Assembly: GCA_965229525.1 (NCBI GenBank)
Contig: OZ245886.1
Span: 3,534,001 to 3,598,000 of the forward strand
Reading direction: 5' to 3'
DNA length: 64,000 nucleotides
DNA from: HXMU1420-13 sp965229525
GTDB taxonomy: Bacteria > Bacteroidota > Rhodothermia > Balneolales > Balneolaceae
The stretch's first letter is position 1. Each line of letters opens with the position of its first letter. A program made the translations under genes and the position numbers. Positions 35,016 through 44,472 of the stretch are shown one piece after another. The notes under the pieces are model-generated. The model saw nothing but the letters and a program-made list of their open reading frames with translations, was not told the DNA's origin and ran no database searches.

Positions 35016-35420
35016 ATGAAAATTCTATTATCACTCTTATCTGTTTTTCTATTCTCAGCTGGACTACTAATCGGGGATATGAACAATGAATCAACAAATG
35101 ATTCTTATCAAGAGGAGAAAGTTCTTCGGCATGTTGTTCTCTTTAAATTTAATGAATCGGCCACGGAAGAAGACATTAACGAAATTGAGGATGCTTTTGC
35201 TGCATTACCAGCATTGATCCCAGAAATCATTGGTTTTGAGTGGGGATTAAACAACAGTCCCGAAGGATTGGAAAAAGGATTTACCCACTGCTATTTAATT
35301 ACATTTGCCGATGAAGAAGGGCGAGATATTTATCTTCCTCACCCCGACCATGTAGCATTTACTAAAATCGTTGGCCCACATTTAGAGGATGTGCTAGTAG
35401 TTGATTACTGGGCAGAATAA
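35016..35420 (+). CDS. Exported Dabb-domain (stress-responsive A/B barrel) protein
   Basis: 134 residues. A signal peptide (KILLSLLSVFLFSAGLLIG) is followed by a single Dabb domain. The domain carries RHVVLFKFNESATEEDINEIED and, after FEWGLNNSPEGLEKGFTHCY, the closing HPDHVAFTKIVGPHLEDVLVVDY, all diagnostic. Dabb domains form dimeric barrels and are found in plant stress proteins and in bacterial enzymes or sugar-linked operons. The export signal is notable. It is last gene of the symporter-VOC-Dabb operon, convergent with the GH16 gene with stops one base apart. Confidence 0.88.
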   Translation: MKILLSLLSVFLFSAGLLIGDMNNESTNDSYQEEKVLRHVVLFKFNESATEEDINEIEDAFAALPALIPEIIGFEWGLNNSPEGLEKGFTHCYLITFADEEGRDIYLPHPDHVAFTKIVGPHLEDVLVVDYWAE

Positions 35421-36281
35421 TCACTGATATACCCGAATATAATCCACCACCATTGGACTTTCGGTGAATTCAGGATCTATATCTTTTTCAATAGCGATGT
35501 TAAATAGAAAATAGTAGTTATCATCGTATGGCCAGGTATTAGAATTCTTTATCTCTGGATTGTAAGTGAAATGCTCCTTTCCATCTACACTGAAAACCAT
35601 CTTTTCCGGGGTCCAGTCTAATGTGTAGACATGAAATTCATTAGAAGCATCTTCCAGCATCTGTCCGCCAACATTTTTCACATTGTACCCATAGCTATCT
35701 CCATTGTGAACCGCACTTGAAACATGATTTTGTCTAGTCCCCCAATGTTCCATAATGTCGATTTCACCACAATAAGGCCAACTTGTTGTACCATATCCAA
35801 GTTGCTCCCAATAAGCACCAGCTTCGGTTATGTTTGTATTAAGCATCCAAATTGCAGGCCAGGTTCCAATACCATATGGCACTTTGGCTCGTACTTCAAC
35901 TCGGCCATAGGTGAATGCAAACTTAGAATTGAGCCGAGCAGAAGTGTATTCTTTTGTCCAACCTTGATCTTCAAAGGTTTCTTTCTTTGCTACCAGATTC
36001 AGGTTTCCATCACTTTGATACGAATTTTCAATTCGATCTGTATAATGCTGGATGATTCCGCCCCACCATTCTCCATGTTCCGGAATTTGAGTTTGATGAA
36101 ACCATTTAGTTGTGTCGATCATACCTTCTCCAACAAATTCATCCGACCAGACAAGAGAATCGAAAGAAGCATCGAAATTTGCTCTGAATTCTTTTCCAAG
36201 TGGATCCGGCTCGCTTTGCGATTCAGATTGACATGAAAATGAGACCAAGCATAAAATTAGTAACAAAGGAAAATATCGCAC
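35421..36281 (-). CDS. GH16-family glucanase, lipoprotein
   Basis: 286 residues. A lipoprotein signal ends with the lipobox LVSFSC (Cys17). The catalytic motif ExDxxE appears as GEIDIMEHWG at about residues 170-178, and tryptophan-rich sugar-binding segments such as PYGIGTWPAIWMLNT are typical of laminarinases (beta-1,3-glucanases). It probably acts at the outer membrane on algal beta-glucans. Convergent with the Dabb gene. The specificity (laminarin or mixed-linkage) is inferred from family habit. Confidence 0.9.
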   Translation of the reverse strand: MRYFPLLLILCLVSFSCQSESQSEPDPLGKEFRANFDASFDSLVWSDEFVGEGMIDTTKWFHQTQIPEHGEWWGGIIQHYTDRIENSYQSDGNLNLVAKKETFEDQGWTKEYTSARLNSKFAFTYGRVEVRAKVPYGIGTWPAIWMLNTNITEAGAYWEQLGYGTTSWPYCGEIDIMEHWGTRQNHVSSAVHNGDSYGYNVKNVGGQMLEDASNEFHVYTLDWTPEKMVFSVDGKEHFTYNPEIKNSNTWPYDDNYYFLFNIAIEKDIDPEFTESPMVVDYIRVYQ

Positions 36282-36400
36282 GATGTACCTGATGAATAAT
36301 TAAAATGAATACTGATCTTCAAGATTGTCATTCTGGGAATGAACTCAAAGGAAAAGTATGTCATAAAATCTATCGGTACGATAGTTACTAGAATTACACG

Positions 36401-36949
36401 CTAATTATTAGGCATCAATGGTTTAACTACACCGGTTTGAGCTGCATTTTTAAGCGCTACTTCTTTCGACTTACTACCACTTGAAGAACCAAAGTAATAT
36501 CCAAATATCTGGGTAAGAATAGCACTAAATACACCTAGCACATAGAATAGGATCTCTTTGTTATTATTTTCATCTGATGTGATATTTCCAACATCAAATA
36601 TTATGATGTAGAAAAGAATAATTGTTAGTAAAGTAGTTCCTAGGGCAAGCAGTGATGCGATATTTTTTGACAACCATGATGCATCCTCGCTGGTTTGTAT
36701 AGCTGTTTGATTTTTTCTGGCATCAGCAACATCAGCTACATACATTTTTTTCTCATTCAGAACGAGCTGTTTTTCCTGAAGCGACAACTTACTCATCTCA
36801 AGTTGATATTCGTTGTCTGCTTTCTTCATTTCGAGATCCAGTGACATTCGTTCTTGTTTTGTGGTTGTAAACTTATCAACCGTATCTCCGATTGTATTTA
36901 CTAATGAACTTGCTCCACCTGAAAATAATTTTGATAAAAAACCTGGCAC
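36401..36949 (-). CDS. Phage-type holin (three-TM holin family)
   Basis: 182 residues from a GTG at 36949 with an ideal AAGGAGG (36956-36962) six bases upstream. The N-terminal half is a charged helix (KFTTTKQERMSLDLEMKKAD...LSLQEKQLVLNEKK). Two or three membrane helices follow (about 95-115 and 130-150), then a glycine/serine tail (GSSSGSKSKEV). This matches the 3TM holin family of phages, which perforates the inner membrane to release endolysin. It lies 14 bp downstream of the GH108 endolysin. No other phage gene is near. Confidence 0.8.
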   Translation of the reverse strand: MPGFLSKLFSGGASSLVNTIGDTVDKFTTTKQERMSLDLEMKKADNEYQLEMSKLSLQEKQLVLNEKKMYVADVADARKNQTAIQTSEDASWLSKNIASLLALGTTLLTIILFYIIIFDVGNITSDENNNKEILFYVLGVFSAILTQIFGYYFGSSSGSKSKEVALKNAAQTGVVKPLMPNN

Positions 36950-36963
36950 GATATTCCTCCTTA

Positions 36964-37497
36964 TTAATGATCACCTAATGCACGACGAACCCATCCATAT
37001 AAATACTTCCGACTGGTTGGGCGTCTTTTTATGATTGCAACATATCGGGCAATCTTTGCTACGATAAACGCAGCTAAAAAATGCTCTTCATCAAATGCAT
37101 TTAAAGCTTTTACCGATTTTGGTCCAATAACACCGTCAGCAGTAGCTCCAACGATCTCCTGTGCCAATGCCGAACTAACTCTAACTCCGGCATTCACTCC
37201 AAAATCAAATATCGAATCAGCAACAAGTTGACTCGAAATATCATCACCACTTACCGAATCCCAGAAATTGACTTTATAGAAGTGTTCAATTGCATCCTGA
37301 AGCTTAGTATTTGCATCAAGATTAGCCGGAAAATTTGCCTCATTTTTTGCCATATCGATTTCCACCCATCCTTCCCATTTACTATGCATTTTCCTGGCAA
37401 CACCTCGATAAGTTTCGCCACCCGGATCGTCAGGGTCGTTTACGTACCCTCCTTCATGATCCAAAACAACTTTTAAAGCACTTGTAAAATCAGCCAT
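36964..37497 (-). CDS. GH108 endolysin (N-acetylmuramidase)
   Basis: 177 residues. The catalytic segment HEGGYVNDPDDPGGETYRGV places the general-acid Glu at residue 15, in the EGGY motif that defines GH108. A C-terminal peptidoglycan-binding half follows (ADGVIGPKSVKALN). There is no signal peptide, so it needs the holin encoded next to it to reach the wall. It cleaves the glycan strand of peptidoglycan. A strong AGGGGAA stands before the ATG. It follows ribF by 94 bp on the same strand. Confidence 0.93.
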   Translation of the reverse strand: MADFTSALKVVLDHEGGYVNDPDDPGGETYRGVARKMHSKWEGWVEIDMAKNEANFPANLDANTKLQDAIEHFYKVNFWDSVSGDDISSQLVADSIFDFGVNAGVRVSSALAQEIVGATADGVIGPKSVKALNAFDEEHFLAAFIVAKIARYVAIIKRRPTSRKYLYGWVRRALGDH

Positions 37498-37591
37498 TTA
37501 TTCCCCTGATTTTTGTTTAATAACCCAGTGACGACGATAATTAATTGATTGGTTTATTACAAATAAAAACCGGCACACTAAGAATTGATTC

Positions 37592-38533
37592 TTATATGCT
37601 TAGGTTTGAAAAAACACTGATAACATGGGTTCTATCTTTCTTAAGTTGATTTTTCAAGGCTTCAGTCCCATCAAATTTTTGCTCATCTCTGATTCGATCA
37701 AAAAAGCGAATTTGAACCGTTTTACCATAAATCATCTTCTCGAAATCAAAAATATTTACTTCTAGTGATTTTGTTTGCCCATCGAAAGTTGGCCGAACTC
37801 CAATATTCATCATCCCATTGTACCAAACATCATCTACTCGGATCTTAACAGCATAAATTCCTTTTTTAGGGATTGCTTTATCAGGATGTTCGGGTTGTAG
37901 ATTTGCCGTCGGAAATCCAATGGTTCGGCCCCTCTCATCTCCATGAATTACTAAAGCATTTAACATATATGGTCGGCCAAGTAGTTCTGCAGCACGATTC
38001 ATATCCCCGTTTTCAATAATCTCTTTCCGAATAACAGTACTACTCACGGTAGTCTCACCCATCTCTTTTTTGGAAACAACAGAAACATCAAAGCCTAAGC
38101 GTGGTCCTAGTTTTTGTAAGGTTTCAATGGTTCCAGAGCGATCTTTTCCAAAATGGTGATCATATCCAATTACAAATTCACTAATTCCAATTTCATCAAA
38201 AATTACACTTTCCACAAAATTTTCACTGCTCAATAAGGAAAAGTCTCTTGTAAAGGGTATTACAACTAACTCATCTACCCCTATAGACTCGAGTATTTCT
38301 GCTCGTTCTTTTAATGTAGTTAGTAGTTTTATCCCCTCAGATTTTGAGTGAATGATTGTTCTTGGATGGGGGTCGAAAGTGACTACAACACTTCTGGCCT
38401 TTTTTTTATTTGCCTGGCGAACCAACGTACTCATTAATGCACGATGGCCTTCATGAACGCCATCGAACGTTCCTACGGTAACTACTGAATTAGGAACCCT
38501 TACAACTTTATTAAGTGGAGTAAGTTTAGCCAT
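37592..38533 (-). CDS. ribF: Bifunctional riboflavin kinase/FAD synthetase
   Basis: 313 residues in the usual two domains. The N-terminal adenylyltransferase has TVGTFDGVHEGHRAL (HxGH) and a later TVSSTVIRKEI. The C-terminal flavokinase has HGDERGRTIGFPTANLQP, and GIYAVKIRV follows. It converts riboflavin to FMN and then FAD. Its start overlaps the truB stop by eight bases, the last gene of the rimP-nusA-infB-rbfA-truB run. Confidence 0.96.
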   Translation of the reverse strand: MAKLTPLNKVVRVPNSVVTVGTFDGVHEGHRALMSTLVRQANKKKARSVVVTFDPHPRTIIHSKSEGIKLLTTLKERAEILESIGVDELVVIPFTRDFSLLSSENFVESVIFDEIGISEFVIGYDHHFGKDRSGTIETLQKLGPRLGFDVSVVSKKEMGETTVSSTVIRKEIIENGDMNRAAELLGRPYMLNALVIHGDERGRTIGFPTANLQPEHPDKAIPKKGIYAVKIRVDDVWYNGMMNIGVRPTFDGQTKSLEVNIFDFEKMIYGKTVQIRFFDRIRDEQKFDGTEALKNQLKKDRTHVISVFSNLSI

Positions 38534-39263
38534 TCGGTCTTAGAATTTCGTTGTATTCATGAGGGGTTAATGCATCTTCATTCGAAAATTTTCCAATCAT
38601 GGTTCTTTCCAGTCCACTTAAATATCCCAACGATCCAAGAGTTTTCCCAAGATCGTGTGCAATTGAACGAATATAAGTTCCTTTACTGCACGTGATTTCT
38701 ATTTGAAGCTTTGGAGCTTCATAGCTTATAATATTTGAGGAATAAATGGTTACTGGCCGAGCTTCAAGTTCAATTTCTTTCCCTCTTCGTGCCAGTTCAT
38801 ATAATTTTTTCCCATCACGCTTAAGAGCTGAATACATGGGCGGAATCTGCATGATTTCACCAGCGAAATCAGCATCTAATACTTGTCGAATTTTCTCTAG
38901 CGTAATGTGTTCAATTGGAGCTACTTCCTCGATGTTGGATTCGGCATCATAACTGGGTGTTTTTCCACCAAAAGTGATTTCCGCCAGGTAGGTCTTTTGT
39001 TGTCCTTGAATTTGATCGATCGTCTTTGTGGCTTTACCGGTGCATAGAATAAGTAATCCGGTTGCCATAGGATCTAACGTACCAGCATGCCCAACTTTCT
39101 TACATCTTACTCTTCCACGAAGATATTTTACGGCGTCAAAACTGGTCCATCCTTGCGGCTTATTTACCAACAAAATTGAGCCCATCTGAAAATCAAATTC
39201 AGGATCAGGTGAATTATTCACGCCAAAAACCGGTAAACTAGCCAATTCCGGAGCTTTGGCCAT
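38526..39263 (-). CDS. truB: tRNA pseudouridine-55 synthase
   Basis: 245 residues. The catalytic motif GHAGTLDPMATG places the nucleophile at Asp64. NKPQGWTSFDAVKYLRG and CSKGTYIRSIAHDLGK are the other conserved segments. It isomerises U55 in the T-loop of tRNAs. About 26 N-terminal residues (MAKAPELASLPVFGV...) precede the usual start and could be an extension or an early start. It abuts rbfA with a one-base overlap. Confidence 0.96.
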   Translation of the reverse strand: MAKAPELASLPVFGVNNSPDPEFDFQMGSILLVNKPQGWTSFDAVKYLRGRVRCKKVGHAGTLDPMATGLLILCTGKATKTIDQIQGQQKTYLAEITFGGKTPSYDAESNIEEVAPIEHITLEKIRQVLDADFAGEIMQIPPMYSALKRDGKKLYELARRGKEIELEARPVTIYSSNIISYEAPKLQIEITCSKGTYIRSIAHDLGKTLGSLGYLSGLERTMIGKFSNEDALTPHEYNEILRPNG

Positions 39264-39634
39264 TATTCCTCTTCGTCGGTAGGAGCTTTAGGTTGTTCAT
39301 CAACTTTTTTGAACAAACCTTCCATCTTATTAACGTAGTCTGCGGTATCATCAGCGTAGAAATGAAGTTCGGGAATTTTTCGAACCTGGTTTCGAATGCG
39401 TCCCGCTAGTTTATGTCTGATTTGTGGAACCTTTTCATCGATATACTCATAGACAACTTCATTATCACGGCCGGGAGCAAAAACACTTAAATATACCTTT
39501 GCTATGGATAAGTCTGGTGTAACCCGAACCTGCGTTACTGTAACAAATGTACCATCTGGTTGAAATTCTTTTTGGATAATTTCACCAAGATCTCTCTTGA
39601 ATAACTCGCCTAGCCGTTCTACTCTGAAGCTCAT
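39263..39634 (-). CDS. rbfA: Ribosome-binding factor A
   Basis: 123 residues. The KH-type core includes RVERLGELFKRDLGEIIQKE, VTVTQVRVTPDLSIAKVYLSV and the closing RIRNQVRKIPELHFYADDTADYV. RbfA helps mature the 30S subunit at the 16S 5' end. A short acidic tail (PTDEEE) ends the protein. It is between infB and truB, the standard order. Confidence 0.95.
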   Translation of the reverse strand: MSFRVERLGELFKRDLGEIIQKEFQPDGTFVTVTQVRVTPDLSIAKVYLSVFAPGRDNEVVYEYIDEKVPQIRHKLAGRIRNQVRKIPELHFYADDTADYVNKMEGLFKKVDEQPKAPTDEEE

Positions 39635-39651
39635 AGAAATCGATGTTCAGA

Positions 39652-42498
39652 TTAGTTAGCGTCTTCGAGGGTACGCTTCTCTTCTGTGATTTTATAACTC
39701 TCAAACATATCGCCTACTTTGATGTCGTTATAGCCCTGAATGCTGATACCGCATTCATAACCGGATGCAACTTCTTTTACGTCATCCTTAAATCGTTTCA
39801 ATGCACCGATAGCTCCATCATAAATAACAACACCTTCTCTAATTATCCGAATTGGATTGTTTCTATCGATTTTACCTTCAGTTACATAACAACCTGCAAT
39901 GGTACCCACTTTAGATACTTTGAAAGTCTCACGAACTTCAACGATACCCATCATCTGTTCTTTCAATTCAGGACTTAATAAACCTTCGAGTGCATCTTTA
40001 ACTTCATCGATAGCATCATAGATAACAGAGAATAAACGGATGTCGATTTCTTCGGTTTCTGCAAGCTTTCGTGCCTGTGCAGTTGGACGTACCTGAAAAC
40101 CAATTATGATCGCATCTGAAGCAGAAGCTAGTAGTACATCAGATTCTGAGATTGCACCCGCACCTGTATGAATGATGTTTACAGCAACCTCGTCTGTACT
40201 AATTTTTTGCAATGATCCTGAGAGAGCTTCAATAGAACCGTCAACATCAGCTTTAATTATGATATTAAGTTCAGAAACTTCACCTAATGCAAGACGGCGA
40301 GAGAGATCATCTAACGTCATATGCTTGGTTTTTCGAAGAGCTTGTTCTCGACGAATTTGTTGTCTCTGATTCGCAACTTCTTTAGCTGTTTTCTCATCAA
40401 CAGCAACAACTATTTTATCACCGGCTTGTGGCATATCAACAAAACCAGTTAATTGCAAAGGAGTTGCGGGACCGGCTAATTCTATACGACTACCTCTTGA
40501 ATTTTCCATAGCACGAACTCGACCAAAACAAGGTCCAGCCACAAATGGGTCTCCTACATTCATTGTTCCGTTTTGAACAAGAATATTGGCTACAATCCCT
40601 TTTCCTTTGTCTAATCGAGCTTCAAGAACTACACCATCAGCTCGACGATCAGGATTGGCTTTCAATTCCAGTAATTCCGCTTCAATCAATACTTTTTCCA
40701 ACAAGTCGTCTATACCCATACCTGTTTTAGCCGAAACAAGAGCATATTGAACGGTTCCACCCCAATCTTCAACCAATACATCGTAGTCTGTCAATTGTTG
40801 TTTAATGCGATCAGGTGTTGCTCCATCTTTATCCATTTTATTGATTGCAACAACCATTGGTACACCTGCTGCTTTCGCATGGTTAATCGCTTCAATGGTC
40901 TGAGGCATCACTGAATCATCTGCAGCAACCACAAGAATTACGATATCCGTTGCCTGTGCACCACGTGAGCGCATTGCTGTAAAGGCTTCGTGACCCGGAG
41001 TATCCAGGAATGTAATTTTTCTTTCATCGTGAATCACTTCATATGCACCTACGTGCTGAGTAATACCGCCTGCTTCACCTTCTGCTACACGTGCTTCACG
41101 TATGTAATCTAATAAAGAAGTTTTACCATGATCTACGTGCCCCATAACTGTGATAATTGGAGCACGAGGTTTTAGATCTTCTTCGGCATCTTCCTCTTCT
41201 TCTAACTCTACAACAAGCTCTTCGGCGTCAATGAATTTTACCTCTTTATCAAATTCACCAGCTACTAATTCGATTGTACCAGCATCAAGTCTCTGGTTAA
41301 TTGTGATCATCAATCCAATACTCATGCAAGCAGAGATGATATCATTTACACCAACTCCAAGTTCTTCAGCTAAATCATTTGCTGTGATAAACTCAGTAAC
41401 TTCAACTACTTCGTTTTCAAGGCTTTGAAGTTCTTGCTGCTGCATTATCTCTTCTTCACGCTCTTCTTTACGCTGACGACGTCTTTTACCACGTTTGCTA
41501 CCAACCGTTGAATTACCCTGCATCTTTTTCAGGGTTTCGCGCATCATTTTATCAACATCAATTTTGTCTACTTCAGCCTTTTCTTTTTTAGGCTTCGGCT
41601 TCTTGTTGTTTTGCTTTTTATTCGGTCGTTGTGAATCTTGATCTTTCTTTTGATCTGATTGGCCCTGGGTTTGTTTTGTATCTCTTTGCGCCTGAAGTTC
41701 AGTCTCAGTAGGCCGGTCTTTTCTGCGTTTTCTCTTTTTACGAACCTTAGAATCTGAAGTCAAATCATTCGTAAAAGCCGTTTTACCAAGAACTTTTGTG
41801 CCCTTTAGCTTATCAGCTCTTCCTCGAATGATTGGCTGACCTGGTTTTGCTTGTACTTCAGTCTCTTCCTCGACCTCTTCTTCTACTTCTTCAACTTCAT
41901 CTACAATAGGTTCTTCAGCAATAGGTTCTTCAACTTCTTCTTCTATTACTTCTTCGACTTCTGAAACTACTTCTTCAACAATTTCAGGTTCTTCTTCTAC
42001 CTCAACATCGGTTTCAACCAGTGGTTCAGGTTCAGGTTCTTCAATTTCTTCAACTACCGGCTCTTCAGCAATAGGTTCTTCTTCTACATGTACAATTGGA
42101 GCTTCCTCAACCGGTTCTAGTTCAGCTTCCGGTTCTAGAATAGGTTCAAGGCCTCCAATAAGATCATCTTCGATAGAAGATGGTGTAGTAGGTTCAATGG
42201 GTGATAATTCATCCAGTGGTTCTAGCATATTATCAAGCGTAACACTTTCATTACGCTGATTCATCATATGGCTACGGCGACTCTCATACTCTTCTTTAGA
42301 ACGTTCATGTTCTAAGCTACGAGCCTTATCCTCCCCATAAACATTATCCAATACTTCATACATCTCTGGGGTGATTTTGAAGTTTGGTCGATTTGCTGCA
42401 GTCATTCCGTTATCCGCTAGCGTATCAACTATGGACTGGGTCGAAACATTGAATTCCGATGCTACTTTAAATAACGGTTTTGGTCTGTTTATGGGCAT
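39652..42498 (-). CDS. infB: Translation initiation factor IF-2
   Basis: 948 residues. The N-terminal 440 are low-complexity, first Glu/Pro/Val-rich (EEPIAEEPVVEEIEEP), then Lys/Arg/Gln-rich (KKQNNKKPKPKKEK). The G domain has GHVDHGKT at about residue 450, then DTPGHEAF and NKMD. The C-terminal domains bind fMet-tRNA. The protein recruits initiator tRNA to the 30S subunit. The long acidic/basic N-domain is typical of this phylum. Upstream are nusA and rimP on the same strand. Confidence 0.97.
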   Translation of the reverse strand: MPINRPKPLFKVASEFNVSTQSIVDTLADNGMTAANRPNFKITPEMYEVLDNVYGEDKARSLEHERSKEEYESRRSHMMNQRNESVTLDNMLEPLDELSPIEPTTPSSIEDDLIGGLEPILEPEAELEPVEEAPIVHVEEEPIAEEPVVEEIEEPEPEPLVETDVEVEEEPEIVEEVVSEVEEVIEEEVEEPIAEEPIVDEVEEVEEEVEEETEVQAKPGQPIIRGRADKLKGTKVLGKTAFTNDLTSDSKVRKKRKRRKDRPTETELQAQRDTKQTQGQSDQKKDQDSQRPNKKQNNKKPKPKKEKAEVDKIDVDKMMRETLKKMQGNSTVGSKRGKRRRQRKEEREEEIMQQQELQSLENEVVEVTEFITANDLAEELGVGVNDIISACMSIGLMITINQRLDAGTIELVAGEFDKEVKFIDAEELVVELEEEEDAEEDLKPRAPIITVMGHVDHGKTSLLDYIREARVAEGEAGGITQHVGAYEVIHDERKITFLDTPGHEAFTAMRSRGAQATDIVILVVAADDSVMPQTIEAINHAKAAGVPMVVAINKMDKDGATPDRIKQQLTDYDVLVEDWGGTVQYALVSAKTGMGIDDLLEKVLIEAELLELKANPDRRADGVVLEARLDKGKGIVANILVQNGTMNVGDPFVAGPCFGRVRAMENSRGSRIELAGPATPLQLTGFVDMPQAGDKIVVAVDEKTAKEVANQRQQIRREQALRKTKHMTLDDLSRRLALGEVSELNIIIKADVDGSIEALSGSLQKISTDEVAVNIIHTGAGAISESDVLLASASDAIIIGFQVRPTAQARKLAETEEIDIRLFSVIYDAIDEVKDALEGLLSPELKEQMMGIVEVRETFKVSKVGTIAGCYVTEGKIDRNNPIRIIREGVVIYDGAIGALKRFKDDVKEVASGYECGISIQGYNDIKVGDMFESYKITEEKRTLEDAN

Positions 42499-42553
42499 AT
42501 TTGCTTTTTAATTCTGGTCTAAACTAAAGAAAATTGATTTAATGTGTTATTGC

Positions 42554-43804
42554 TTAATCATCAAACTCATAAGCAATTACTTCTATAATTTTGGCTGCTT
42601 GCTCTTCAGAAATGTCGCCATTCGTTCTGCGTACAATTTCTTCCTTATCAAGATCAAGAACCGAACGCGCGGTGTCGCATCCTATATCATGTAACATTTT
42701 GATGATTTCTGCACCAAAATCCTCTTCAAACTCATTGATATCTATATCGTCTTCTTCTTCTACTTCACGATATACATCGATTTCACATTCAGTGAGTTTT
42801 GAAGCCAGGCGTATATTCACTCCACCTTTACCAATCGCTTTTGATACTTCATCAGCGGGTACAAGAACATTTGCTTTCGCACCATCTTCACTTAACTCAA
42901 CTTTCATAACATCAGCTGGTTGAAGTGCACGCTTAATAAACTCGATTTTATCCTTTGTATAATTAATTACATCGATGTTTTCGTTTTGCAGTTCTCGTAC
43001 GATGGCATGAATTCTAATCCCTTTCATACCAACACAAGCTCCAACTGGATCTACACGCTCATCATGAGATAACACAGCAACTTTAGAACGATCACCGGGC
43101 GCACGAGCGATTTTTACTAATTCAATAATACCATCGAATACCTCGGGGATTTCATTTTCGAATAATCGCTCCAAGAATAATTCGGAAGTTCTGGAAATAA
43201 TGACCGTTGGGTTTCCATTTCTCATATGAACACCAATTACAACGGCTCGGATAGTATCACCTTTGCGGTAACGATCTTTGTAAATCTGTTCATTCTTAGG
43301 TAGTAAAAGCTCAACACCATTATGGTTAACAAGTATATCCTTGTTATGGCGAACCTGATAAACATCACCAAGAATAATTTCACCTACTCTATCAGTATAA
43401 TCTTCGTAGATATTGTCTTTTTCGATTTCTCGAATTCGTTGTGCGAGCTGTTGTCGTGCCATCATAACTGCTCGTCGGCCAAAATCGAATATTTGAACTT
43501 CCTGGGCTAACTCATCATAAAGTTCAATGTCCGGATCTATTTTCTGAGCATTTTCAAGTGTAATCTCTGCCACGGGGTCAGATAATTCTTCAGCAGGTAC
43601 AACTTCCTGAACATGCAGAATTTGTATCTCGCCTCTATCTGCATTCAAAATTACTTCGAATGCATCATCAGTTTCGTACTTTTTACGAATCATGGTGCGA
43701 AACACATCTTCCAATATGGACAACAGTAAATCGCGATCAATTCCTTTCTCTTTCGCAATCTCTGCAAATGATGATATAATTTGTTTTGATAAATCGTTCT
43801 GCAT
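42554..43804 (-). CDS. nusA: Transcription termination/antitermination factor NusA
   Basis: 416 residues. The N-terminal RNAP-binding domain (LLSILEDVFRTMIRKKYET) leads to an S1 domain (GEIILGDVYQVRHNKDILVNHNG) and two KH domains (CVGMKGIRIHAIVRELQNENIDV, then VPADEVSKAIGKGGVNIRLA). One short C-terminal helical repeat (FGAEIIKMLHDIGCDTARSVL) follows. It controls pausing, termination and rRNA antitermination. 11 bp downstream of rimP. Confidence 0.97.
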   Translation of the reverse strand: MQNDLSKQIISSFAEIAKEKGIDRDLLLSILEDVFRTMIRKKYETDDAFEVILNADRGEIQILHVQEVVPAEELSDPVAEITLENAQKIDPDIELYDELAQEVQIFDFGRRAVMMARQQLAQRIREIEKDNIYEDYTDRVGEIILGDVYQVRHNKDILVNHNGVELLLPKNEQIYKDRYRKGDTIRAVVIGVHMRNGNPTVIISRTSELFLERLFENEIPEVFDGIIELVKIARAPGDRSKVAVLSHDERVDPVGACVGMKGIRIHAIVRELQNENIDVINYTKDKIEFIKRALQPADVMKVELSEDGAKANVLVPADEVSKAIGKGGVNIRLASKLTECEIDVYREVEEEDDIDINEFEEDFGAEIIKMLHDIGCDTARSVLDLDKEEIVRRTNGDISEEQAAKIIEVIAYEFDD

Positions 43805-43814
43805 GTATGTCTAG

Positions 43815-44288
43815 TTAGATTTGGGGTACAATTTTAGCCTCAATCACAGAATCCATCAAAATTGTGTGTTCAATGCTTTTTTTACCCTCAGTTTCTATCA
43901 CGGTTAATTCCTTTTGCGTAGCGTTTTCGAGTATTCCTTTCACTTTTTTTGTCTCGTCTTCACCTTTATACCTGAGCTTGATTAATCGCCCTTTATTTTT
44001 AGGATATTGACGAAAATCAGATAGTGGCCTGCTTAACCCAGGTGATGATACATTCAACCTGTATTTTGACTCCAGCAACTCATGAGCTTCGATTACAAAA
44101 CCCAATTCTCGACTGATATCGACACATTCATCAAGATTAACTCCACGATCTTCACCATCTAAATACACCCAAACTTCATTGCCCGAACCTGTTTTAAGTT
44201 CGATATCAACCACAAATAATCCACGTTCCTCTGCCAGGGGAGCCGCGAGCTCTTTTATCTGATTAGTAATGTCGGGTGTTATAGCCAA
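43815..44288 (-). CDS. rimP: Ribosome maturation factor RimP
   Basis: 157 residues. It has ELKTGSGNEVWVYLDGEDRGVNLDECVDISRELG and YRLNVSSPGLSRPLSDFRQY, the two diagnostic RimP segments, and a C-terminal Sm-like domain. It is needed for 30S maturation. First gene of a six-gene operon running down to ribF. A hairpin with T-run (44300-44329) stands just before the start codon, in the place of the rimP leader seen in other bacteria. Confidence 0.95.
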   Translation of the reverse strand: MAITPDITNQIKELAAPLAEERGLFVVDIELKTGSGNEVWVYLDGEDRGVNLDECVDISRELGFVIEAHELLESKYRLNVSSPGLSRPLSDFRQYPKNKGRLIKLRYKGEDETKKVKGILENATQKELTVIETEGKKSIEHTILMDSVIEAKIVPQI

Positions 44289-44299
44289 AATCCAGAAAC

Positions 44300-44329
44300 A
44301 AAAAAAAGTGAGTGCCTTCCGACGCTCAC
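44300..44329 (-). promoter_or_regulatory. Terminator-like hairpin in the rimP leader (possible attenuator)
   Basis: On the minus strand GTGAGCG, a short loop and CACTCAC form a stem with one mismatch, followed by eight T residues ending 12 bp before the rimP ATG. A terminator at this position would stop transcripts before the rimP-nusA operon, so it may be a NusA-responsive attenuator. Confidence 0.45.
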
Positions 44330-44472
44330 CGCATCTTCAAAGATAGGCTTATTTGGTTTGAATTTCAATGAATTGCAGAGGTTTTGTTTCAATTGAAGCC
44401 ACAACGTTTTTTAAACTTTTTATATGCTGCAATTTTATATCATTACCGAATAAAACTAACCAAATATTTAGT

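Noticed and set aside
36401..37497. A complete prophage around the lysis cassette
   Set aside because: Flanking genes are ribF and a GH16 enzyme; no integrase, capsid, tail or terminase gene is seen on either side.
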